Origin: Paragonimus westermani
Taxonomy: Eukaryota > Platyhelminthes > Trematoda > Plagiorchiida > Troglotrematidae
Direction: 5' to 3'
NCBI GenBank assembly: GCA_008508345.1
Contig: QNGE01002397.1
Span: 7,282-71,281 of the forward strand
Length of the DNA: 64,000 nucleotides
A model generated the notes under the pieces. The model was not told the origin of the DNA and did no database searches. It saw only the letters and a list, made by a program, of their open reading frames with translations. Made by a program: the position numbers and the translations under genes. Shown here piece by piece: positions 23,209-32,689 of this stretch. Every line of letters begins with the position of its first letter. Position 1 is the stretch's first letter.

Positions 23209-24344
23209 TGTATGTCTTTTATCGCTATTGGCAAAAACATTTTATCAGTAACAAAGTAAGCAGCAGATGTTTTTTCGATAGCAGCAATCCATGTTAACAT
23301 GTACCAAATCTTGTACAATCATAATTATCACCACATTTTACACATACCAATGCCAGAAGACATATTTTGTGGTCAGTATACCCATGTGCCCTCCGAGAGC
23401 CTGTAAGTGATATCTGAACGAACTGTTGAATATTGATTCGAAATATTAGGTTTTTCCGACTCGGGTCACATCCAGCCCCTTGGCAATAGATCAATACCCG
23501 TCATCTACAATTGAGCTGAACTTTCAAGCCATTGGGCCGGTTAAAAGTGGTCCATAAGTTCCATCACGGGTGCTATCGTCACATTGGATAAAAATGTGAC
23601 ATCTGTCAACTTACCCCGTCTACTTCGTTACACAAACTGTCCTAGGGACGCAGGCAACCAGAACTTAGGAACTAAACTTAGGTGATGTATACAATGATCA
23701 GACGAATGTCTTACGTAATTCTTAAGAGCAATCACATGGTACGCAATTACCATGTGCGCAATAGTTCGTGAGTTAGGACAGGTAATACCTCATATTCTTT
23801 GTTATATAAAAAACCGGACCCCATGCTATTGCACAGAAAAACTATTTTCAAGACCAGTAGAGAACCTGCTAGAAACACAGGAAGGAAGAGAACATATACG
23901 AAGTGAAAGCTATAAGAATCCCTCTACGAACACAACAGGGGTTACTGTCTTGAGCAAGATCACTTTGTGAATAGCAATATCACGGTGCGCCAAGCACAAA
24001 TGTTGAGTACGGTAGAAAGCCGAGATTGTTTCCTGTTTTCGTACAGGACTGTTCACACATACTCTAAAAACAAGTTCAGACATATCAGTTAGGGTTTTTA
24101 CAAATATAATCCTGGTGGGTCGAGGACCTAAGAGGAGAAAACCTTCATCCTGGTGTGAACAAAGATGGCACTTGATAAAGTCTGATACGAGAGTCAGAAT
24201 GAAAATAAGACCATCTAAGGCGTAGTTGCAGGGAATAATCTGGTTAAATATCATGTCACGTAGATGTAGCCGATAAGAAGAGAACATTGCATTGACAAAG
24301 CGCATGGAAAGTTACAAAAGAGTCTTGCGCCGAGTAACGGTTAG

Positions 24345-27300
24345 TCATGAGCGCCGTTGAGTCCTATACACATATTATGAAGTGTTCCATCCCACTGAGG
24401 CACGCAAAACATGAAGACCTGCAAACGTAACGCCACTCCATAGACGAACTAACTGGTAAGTGCGATGAGATGTAGACATTTCTGGCATCCGCGTCTTACC
24501 ATGGAGCATCATTGGTGACAGGGTAAGCCTAATTTAACACAATCAGACTGCAGTACACGTTAGTCCAATGACCCACGTCAGACGACATACACCGGGTCTC
24601 TCACCTATAAGGCAGCTCGATGCGTGCGAGTAATTCTGATTTGGATGATACAGGTTCGCAAATTTTGGTACTGTAGCAAAGCAGTTAACGACTGGATTGA
24701 CAGGACATAATAAACAATTGTTAATTCTTGACCAATTGCATCTTGTGTATATGTGATTTACACTATGGAACTGGACATCGAACCAGAGGGCATTCGTGTT
24801 GGATGGGTGAACCATTGTAATTGTGATGTTGTCGACGGCAATTTGGCCAATGTCATGCTCACCGACATACATTACCAACTTTTTCCTGTCGCCTAATGCT
24901 GATAGCCGTGAGGGTAACTGTATGATCTCTCCGAACGAGAGGTGCCAACAAGGGGTTCGGATGTTAAGATTTCGGTAGATCCCATTGCTTTTCTACTGTC
25001 CCTCTAGCACATGTCAATAAGACTGTCATGGACAAATCGTCGAGAAAAGGGAAAATTACTTCGTATATTCGCGAAACGGAGTTCGCTCATGGACAAATAA
25101 TTCGGCAAAACATGGATCCGGAAGATACGCATGGAAACCTGGTTTACTTCGTTATATCTTACGTTTATAAAATGCCAGTTAATCTTTCAGCGCATTAGTT
25201 AGGTGGCCGTTGTTGAATAACAAAACAAGTGAGGATATCCAAGTGTAATTTTTTGCCTGCATAATGGACTTTTCAATTTCCAGCAATCACAGACCGTCTT
25301 TCTAGTTATCTGTTATTTGTCAGCTGGTGGAATTCAAGCACTGGTAAAACATGATTATCCATTCGTAACATTGATTGTGTAAGAGTAACACTTTTCTCAC
25401 CTGTATCTATTGCCGCACGCACTGGAACGAAAAGAGAACCGAGTTGTTAACAGCACTGAGGTGAATGGCTTCATCGATGGGAACAACATTTCTGAGGCAT
25501 GAAGTGGGGACGACATATGAAAGTGAGTGTAGTTACAACTTGCGTACTATTGAAGTATAATTCAAGTGAACGAGAGTGAACCGTGAAATTTCCGGTGAGG
25601 AAATTTTTGTTCAATCTATGTTTGTTTTCGGTGTTCTTCTGTCTTAATGAATTCGGGGATGAACTATTTTCGGATATATATATGTTCCGTCCTGTTTTGG
25701 TTGCTTCAGTTTGTGGTTGTTCTTGTGCGTTGTTTCGATTTGGTGGGCTATTTTGAATAAACCCCCGTTGTTGCTGTGAGTCATATTTTCCTTCCGGCTA
25801 TTTTGCAGTTGTTAGTTTCAAATCAGATATATGCATCTCTCTTATTTTTTCTTGCTAGTTTTGTGATGTGTTGTCGCCGAGATTCGCTCTTCTGAACAGA
25901 CGGGAAAACCGCTTCTGTGTTTGCTCCACTCTCATGTTCTTTTTCTTGTTGAGGTTAATTAAAACACTCCTCCCTGATATTGGGAGCACTTCGAGCTCCC
26001 ACTGGTTGGTCTTGGCCGTTTATGTATTACCCACCACTTTTCGAAAAGTTTCGAATCAAAACAATCTTAGAATACAGCCAATGTGTGCCGTAGATCCCAG
26101 TGTCGTACATCAGTTTCCATTTTGTCGCGCCCTTGGAAGAAATTAGGTTTTGACTTCCAGTTGATGCGGGCTTTAATTCAGCCTCATGTTTGATGTCAGT
26201 CCAGACTGTGTTGACAACATTTCTCAGATGTCAAAATGTGCTCGAACTGTTGATTGAGTTTCACAAAGCGTATCATACCGCTTGAACAATGACGGTTTGA
26301 CTGAAATTCGACAGAGCTGAAGTACTCATTTGACGGATGCAATCTGCATTTACCAGTTGCCCATATGATGACTGTCTTATCTGCCTCCAGTCACTGAATG
26401 CATATGTGAGTCGTACATTTATGGTTGTGACCTTATGACGGTGATGTGTATTCACAACACACTTAGATACACCTCACAGTATAGAGCGGAAATTAATGTC
26501 ATTTAAGTTTGAATGAGCAATTGGTGCATATTTGGGGTAGCTAGAACGTATCTTACCATCGCTATTCGCTGTCTTTGCTAGAACAACACCAATGAACACA
26601 TTGTGGTGATGATCGAGTTAATTAACCTTACTGACAACTGCCGCACGATAACATCACAACCAAATTCGGTTGTCTAATCAATGTTGTTTTGGGCGTTGCC
26701 ACTCCAAAGAGAAACGGAATTTGTTAGTAACTAGTTGTAATTTCTTACTTGAATATATAAGAAAACACGTGGAGATACGTGCGCAGTTTCCACAACACTC
26801 CCGTCCTTTCAAATTTGGCGTATGTATGTATGTACGTTTGGTATTGTGAAAATCACTGTTTGGCTATTTTGTTACAGATCATCGGAATTCGTTCACAAAG
26901 CATATACCGCACAATTTTATGCAATTTCTACGACACGATTTTCTCCATATTTAGCGACACATTTCACCGTCAGCTCGTTTTACGATCGATGGGAGTTGTT
27001 GACAGTATTGCGCAACCACCCACGTTTGAGGCATTCAAATTCTGATATCAACATCTCTTCATCACTGTTTACCGGATTGTCACCAACCAAGCCACGATTG
27101 ACTGGCTGCCATAATCTGTTGTACAATGTTCCATGGAGGCTGGCAGTTTACGATAAGACTTCGAGATCTGGTCGAACATGAAATGGATGAGCCACGCTCT
27201 ATGTGCTGATGAGGTTCCACTCAGCAGTGTAACTCATCGATTGTCATGATAGAGTGAAACATATATATATATATATGTATATATGCGGGTGACACAATCA

Positions 27301-27715
27301 CACTGGTCTCACTGCGATCTGCCACGTCAAGGAAGTATAGTGCATGTCTTTGATGTATGCAAACACTTTCCTACACAGAGGCACATGCTGCGCTTCGTTG
27401 ACCAGCCGCGATAGTCGTTCCGAACAGATTCAATTTCATTTTCGTTTCTCACACACACGTGATCTACATCCACAGAACCGTAGTTTAACTCAGTCTGAGC
27501 TGTCTTCTTCATTGTTTCATCGAACATGACCTTGATTGCCTCAGGTCACATTGTTTACTGCAACATCGCTTTGAACACTACCGTAGAGTTCATGGTGGTT
27601 GTGCACAATTCACATTTAACGTTCTACCAACTTCACACACTTTTGAATGTTGTCAACATACTTGATGTCTTCGACACCGGTTGTTTAGTCTTTTATCTCA
27701 CGTCATTTATACATC
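24345..27715. repeat. Unidentified 3.4-kb dispersed repeat, copy 1 (contiguous)
   Basis: This segment recurs as 30296-31582 (matching 24345-26174) and 39780-41322 (matching 26176-27715) at close to 99% identity over long runs. The first half has AATAAA near 25758 and TATATATA near 25677; the second has TATATAAG near 26754. Open frames (for example 25868-26146 and 26822-27181) are conserved in both copies but match no family I know, and recent duplication alone would preserve them. A worn LTR-type or viral-type mobile element is possible. Relative to copy 2 it has an extra 545 bp (24560-25104) and one internal block of strong divergence. Confidence 0.85.
27261..27284. repeat. AT dinucleotide tract
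   Basis: A run of alternating A and T with a single G, inside the 3.4-kb repeat. The second copy has the same tract at 40866-40889 with no length change, supporting recent duplication. Confidence 0.8.
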
Positions 27716-28467
27716 TTACTGAACACCACCTGTAAGGAGTACACTTAGACAAAATTTGATACGCTTTGATCTGACATCGCAGTTGTTCGTGACACTGAAC
27801 TAGTTTAAACCATGAATATCTCTGCCCTCTTGGATGTCGTTATTTTGTATTCGGCAGAGAATGCGTCTTTGATCAACGCTTCAGTCCGCATTTCCGGCAC
27901 TGTTCTCATTATTTTACTCATTGCTAGATGAATGTGAATTATAGATAGTATTCGTGGTACTTTACAGTTTTGCGCCGGCTTAACAACGTGAATCTACGCT
28001 GCAGCTTCTGCTACTCTTAAGGTACTGTTTTGGTAGATTAGTTGATGCCGGCCGTATAATTGAAATGGAGGTAAATCACGTTACAGTTTGGCAGTAGCGT
28101 TCTCACGGTGTTAATTTGCCTGAAGAATCAAAACTGCGGACGCAGGGTTTTTGTACGTCTAATCATGTTCTCTTTCCCTTATCATCCATGTACGGTAAAA
28201 GGTGAACATTTCTGATGGGAACTTTAGTCGAGGTTGATAATGAGAAAGTATGAGAACACATAGATGTGAACTTAGCAAATAATCCTCGATTACTCCTACA
28301 ATAATGGACAAAACTAACAAATTTTGCTCAGATTATTTTGAACTAATTAGAATCATGCTGTCAGCTGAACAGAATTAATCTGGTGTAGCGGACACATTGT
28401 TCACAACGCCAAGTTATTAAACACGCTTCACCGGTTAACGCATACAGAGCTGAGATTCCCGCTCCGG

Positions 28468-28475
28468 TATAAAAA
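28468..28475 (+). promoter_or_regulatory. TATA box candidate
   Basis: TATAAAAA lies 52 bp upstream of an ATG that opens a short exon ending in a consensus donor. The spacing suits a start site near 28500. Inference from sequence order only. Confidence 0.35.
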
Positions 28476-28519
28476 GCATTACACGCGTTATTGTTGGGTC
28501 TCAAAAACACTGATCAGTC

Positions 28520-28576
28520 ATGCCCAAAAACACTGAATGTAATTACGTCAAAATGGAAAACGAAATCCTACCACGG
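28520..28576 (+). CDS. Possible first coding exon, unidentified gene
   Basis: ATG at 28520 opens a 19-codon frame (MPKNTECNYVKMENEILPR) that ends exactly at a consensus donor, GG|GTGAGT, in phase 0. A TATA box is correctly placed upstream. The peptide is hydrophilic and no family is recognised. The next exon could not be located; a hammerhead element begins about 170 bp downstream, so any intron would contain it. Such TATA-ATG-donor strings can arise by chance. Confidence 0.3.
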
Positions 28577-28912
28577 GTGAGTGAGCAACAGTCGATATTT
28601 TCTTTTCCTTCTGAGAGAGTCAGTTCTGTTTATTATCTCTTGAAGAGATTATAGAGAAAACAATTTCAGAAGCCATAAAAGGACTTCAGAAAAAATGGCA
28701 CTTCACTTGGAATCTAATCTGAAATATCGTCTTGCAGGTTTAATAAGTTCAGTGATCTCGACCCGTCTCGGAAGTCCTAATCGCGGGGTTATCGATTGGA
28801 GTTAACAGGCAGTAACTGTGTCTCCTCTCGAGACGATCGGGCAACCTGATCATTGCTCACAAGCGAGAGTGGTTGAGCATTCAGATTTGATGATTCGGTC
28901 GTGCCTAATGTG

Positions 28913-28984
28913 AGGTCAATGGCGCAGTGGTTAACACGGTTGCCTCATGATTGGAATGGCCGGAGTTCAAATCCCGGCCGTGGC
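28913..28984 (+). repeat. tRNA-like Pol III promoter (tRNA-Met-like)
   Basis: TGGCGCAGTGG (A-box) and GAGTTCAAATCCC (B-box) are spaced about 45 nt apart, with a CTCATGA loop between them. The stems do not close into a cloverleaf. It ends 8 nt before stem I of the hammerhead. Confidence 0.7.
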
Positions 28985-28992
28985 AAGGATAT

Positions 28993-29037
28993 GCACTACT
29001 GATGAGCTCTAATGAGAGCGAAGCTCGAGTCTAGTGC
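28993..29037 (+). ncRNA. Hammerhead ribozyme, type I, near-intact core
   Basis: Stem I GCACTA/TAGTGC (28993-28998 and 29032-29037) is open-ended, which defines type I. The core CTGATGA is at 28999-29005, stem II GCTCT/AGAGC closes an AATG loop, GAA is at 29020-29022, stem III is GCTC/GAGT, and predicted cleavage falls after C29031. The only departure from consensus is G instead of A at the first stem III position (G-U pair). Stem III is very short, as in Sm-alpha and PLE hammerheads, which cut best as dimers (established). Activity is possible but untested. Confidence 0.75.
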
Positions 29038-29129
29038 TTGTTTTCGGAAGAGGCTGACCGGAAATTCTATCTGAGTGCGAACGCTGCGATCAAATGTGAG
29101 TGATGGTCAACTTGAAAACTTCTCTTGGA

Positions 29130-30290
29130 AACCAGGCGCGTTTACCTCATTGAAAACAATCAAAGCAAGTACGACAAGATGTGAGTGCTACATTGGCCAG
29201 TCGAAATTCACAAAGTAGGCGAACACTTATGGTTACTACTGAAGCCAATATGAGAATCTTGCTCTCATTTTAAGGTACAAGAATTACGATAGGAAGAAGT
29301 CCATCACAGAATGATCTTTCCCTATAGATTGTAGTAACCTCTGCAAGGTTGGAAAGACCAAAAGTTCTGTTTCAATTTAAACGATGGCAGTGATCATGTA
29401 GTTTATAGATTGCAAGAGGGAAAATAAACTTGTTAGCTTGGTACTGTTCAGCATTCAACAATGCAGCAGCTCGATAAAAACAACCTAGTTTATTGTTATG
29501 TTGCTCAAGTCTGGTTGAGAAAAGCGGGAAGATCGTTCAACTTCAGGATATAAGGACTGGTGGAACCTTTAGTGTGCTGCAATGACAATATTTTTATCTG
29601 GACACGAGACGAACTTACAGAATATAATAGAGAAATGATAGACTGTAGTTCGTATTCGGACTAATCAGATTCTGCATAGGTTAACTGACATGCGTTGTTT
29701 CATTGACCACAATCAAATCAAAGCTGCTAGTATGTGTCTTCACAAGATCACAAGTCAACTGTAATTAGCACAATATTGAATCGAAAAGGTAAACCGCGTT
29801 GAGTGGCATCCATTATCGTTTCACGATGAAAAATCTTCAAACCCAGTTAGTGCTCCGAATATATCAGGGGTGACTGTGTAGGAACCGAGCCTGGAATTAA
29901 GTGAACCCTTTAACTGTTAAGAAACAAATCAACCGAAGTTGGTTGAAAAAATTGCTGCTCTGTTCCATCTTCGGAGCAGTGAACTGATTTTGCATTCACA
30001 TGAATTGATTTTCTGAACCAGATCAGCGAACGGAAGAGTCTGCGCGTTTATTTGGAGTTTGTTCTTAGCGAAGTGCGCAGTAAAGTCCACAAGCCACGCT
30101 TTTATCTGCATGCTGGTAACTGCAGTAGAAACGTAATTACGGCATCAGGAAGTGCACGGTAAGACAAGAAGAAGCTTTCACACAAGGAGCGACAAGTGAT
30201 AGTCAGTTGAATGAATTGACAACATCGGAAGTTTAAGGAGGAGGACGGAAAAAAAAGAAAAAATCGCTTGAACAGATAAGTTCAATCATT
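29130..30290. other. No recognisable feature
   Basis: Spacer between the hammerhead element and repeat copy 2; only short frames, no motif on either strand. Confidence 0.5.
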
Positions 30291-30295
30291 CAAAT

Positions 30296-31582
30296 TCATG
30301 AGCACCGTTGAGTCCTGTACACATATTATGAAGTGTTCCATCCCACCGAGGCACGCAAAACATGAAGACCTGCAAACGTAACGCCACTCCATAGACGAAC
30401 TAACTGGTAAGTGCGATGAGATGTAGACATTTCTGGCATCCGCGTCTTACCATGGAGCATCATTGGTGACAGGGTAAGCCTAATTAAACACAATCAGACT
30501 GCAGTACACGGAAAAAACATGGATCTGGAAGATACGCATGGAAACCTGGTTTACTTCGTTATATCTTACGTTTATAAAATGCCAGTTAATCTTTCAGCGC
30601 ATTAGTTAGGTGGCCGTTGTTGAATAACAAAACAAGTGAGGATATCCAAGTGTAATTTTTTGCCTGCATAATGGACTTTTCAATTTCCAGCAATCACAGA
30701 CCGTCTTTCTAGTTATCTGTTATTTGTCAGCTGGTGGAATTCAAGCACTGGTAAAACATGATTATCCATTCGTAACATTGATTGTGTAAGAGTAACACTT
30801 TTCTCACCTGTATCTATTGCCGCACGCACTGGAACGAAAAGAGAACCGAGTTGTTAACAGCACTGAGGTGAATGGCTTCATCGATGGGAACAACATTTCT
30901 GAGGCATGAAGTGGGGACGACATATGAAAGTGAGTGTAGTTACAACTTGCGTACTATTGAAGTATAATTCAAGTGAACGAGAGTGAACCGTAAAATTTCC
31001 GGTGAGGAAATTTTTGTTCAATCTATGTTTGTTTTCGGTGTTCTTCTGTCTTAATGAATTCGGGGATGAACTATTTTCGGATATATATATGTTCCGTCCT
31101 GTTTTGGTTGCTTCAGTTTGTGGTTGTTCTTGTGCGTTGTTTCGATTTGGTGGGCTATTTTGAATAAACCCCCGTTGTTGCTGTGAGTCATATTTTCCTT
31201 CCGGCTATTTTGCAGTTGTTAGTTTCAAATCAGATATATGCATCTCTCTTATTTTTTCTTGCTAGTTTTGTGATGTGTTGTCGCCGAGATTCGCTCTTCT
31301 GAACAGACGGGAAAACCGCTTCTGTGTTTGCTCCACTCTCATGTTCTTTTTCTTGTTGAGGTTAATTAAAACACTCCTCCCTGATATTGGGAGCACTTCG
31401 AGCTCCCACTGGTTGGTCTTGGCCGTTTATGTATTACCCACCACTTTTCGAAAAGTTTCGAATCAAAACAATCTTAGAATACAGCCAATGTGTGCCGTAG
31501 ATCCCAGTGTCGTACATCAGTTTCCATTTTGTCGCGCCCTTGGAAGAAATTAGGTTTTGACTTCCAGTTGATGCGGGCTTTT
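30296..31582. repeat. 3.4-kb repeat, copy 2, first half
   Basis: Matches 24345-26174 nearly base for base, except that the 545 bp at 24560-25104 are absent; the junction is at about 30510. The match stops abruptly after GCGGGCTTT, and the LINE begins. The missing continuation resumes at 39780. Confidence 0.85.
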
Positions 31583-31809
31583 GAATTAACAGCTTCTGTT
31601 GTGTTACTCTAAAAAAACTTCACTTCCTTCTCAGATTAAACTTTCGTGCCACAGATTGATATTTTCTGCTATGTCGACCTTCTTCCGAGACGAAAACTAT
31701 TGGTAGATATCATTAGTTCTCCTACCGTCATTGATCCAAATCCACAGTTGTACGGGCCGCTGCTCACATCAACAATGACGTGTTTTTGAGTTAGTGATTC
31801 TTTGATAAA

Positions 31810-32425
31810 TCCAGGACAGCTTGTAAACGTTGACGTGTTCAGTATCCACATTCTGCGATGATTCAGTCAGCAAGCTCCTCCTGCAAGTAATCTCTCAACT
31901 TTAGTTCCTAATAAGTGAAACGCGTCGAATACGCCAGTCACCATCATCACTATCCACTCGAGCTCACTTTTAGATAAATGTCAACCCGAACGCTTTTCAC
32001 TCAAGGTCTCTGGTGAAGGTGAAGCCAAATCTCGTGTTCAATCTGGATTGGAGATCGCACTGATTTCTGTAGCAAAACAATGTTTCCTCTACTGGGTCTC
32101 AGTGAACAGTTGTTCGTGCATTTTCAGACTGCACACATCGGCTAATGTCTGTAAACACAAACCAGAATTGCGTTGTATATCCATTATTTGGGCGTACGCT
32201 TCAACGAACAACTGTTTAGATGCTATCCAGGATGCGTTCTGTGATGTCCTCGTTGACCTGCTGATACGGATTAAACACCTTGTCTTCATTATACTAGCAC
32301 GCGATTTTGATTCTCAGCTTGTTAGTTTTTCCCCAGAGTAGAAGCGGCCGTGAAGTGGTTTGGTGTCGGGGCACAGCGCACTAACAATGATGAAAGATTG
32401 TTGCAGTGGTACTTCTCTCACAATC
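31810..32425 (+). pseudogene. LINE APE-type endonuclease domain
   Basis: The endonuclease nicks target DNA to prime reverse transcription. Visible blocks in order: KVSGEGEAKSRVQSGLEIAL (substrate-loop region), VSVNSCSCIFRLHTSANVC, then IIWAYASTNNCLDAIQDAF (the VYAPTN block). LARDFDSQLVSFSPE follows near 32310, the position of the catalytic GDFNAQVG motif with Gly and Asn lost. A +1 shift at 32341-32344 leads into WFGVGAQRTNNDERLLQWY, the conserved block after the catalytic Asp. Stops and shifts make it non-functional. The continuation toward reverse transcriptase is broken by the PLE. Confidence 0.78.
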
Positions 32426-32689
32426 TCCATAATTCGAGCACCACAGGAAGAGGCAGTGTGTTACACGGTCACCTCCTTGTAATTCTCAGCTGTGGACACA
32501 GTTAGGTCAAGCAGCAGTCAGTTACAGGTTTGAAAAAAGGCCGTCATACCTTTTGGAGCAACTGAATGGACTAGGACCTTGCCGTTGTGTTTGCCCGTTT
32601 TGTTTTATCATTCGTCCATGAGTCATACACTCGTTAAGGCAAGGTGAGCAACTGGCATTCGCTGGAGCAGAGTTTAACGAACGTTCTCC

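Larger units (their letters stand above)
28740..29118 (+). mobile_element. Best-preserved copy of the hammerhead element family
   Basis: In order: a 5' module (about 28740-28860) shared with the 12.7-kb copy and containing a CGTCTCG/CGAGACG hairpin; CACAAGCGAGAGTGGTTGAGC; a tRNA-like promoter; a nearly intact hammerhead; then a terminal block ending ATGGTCAACTTGAAAA. The central 250 bp match the 8.2-kb copy closely. The 8.2-kb copy has an inverted terminal arm where this copy has the 5' module, so the ends of the family are modular. It is non-coding. The 5' boundary is approximate. Confidence 0.7.

Noticed and set aside
23752..23970. 72-codon plus frame with an internal 55-nt GT-AG stretch
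   Set aside because: Removing the candidate intron brings in an early stop, so splicing does not improve the frame.
23910..24305. 131-codon minus-strand frame next to the 3.4-kb repeat
   Set aside because: Not recognised and stops just outside the repeat boundary; no supporting signals.
27204..27245. GCTGATGAGG string resembling a hammerhead core
   Set aside because: No GAA at the required distance and no stem II pairing.
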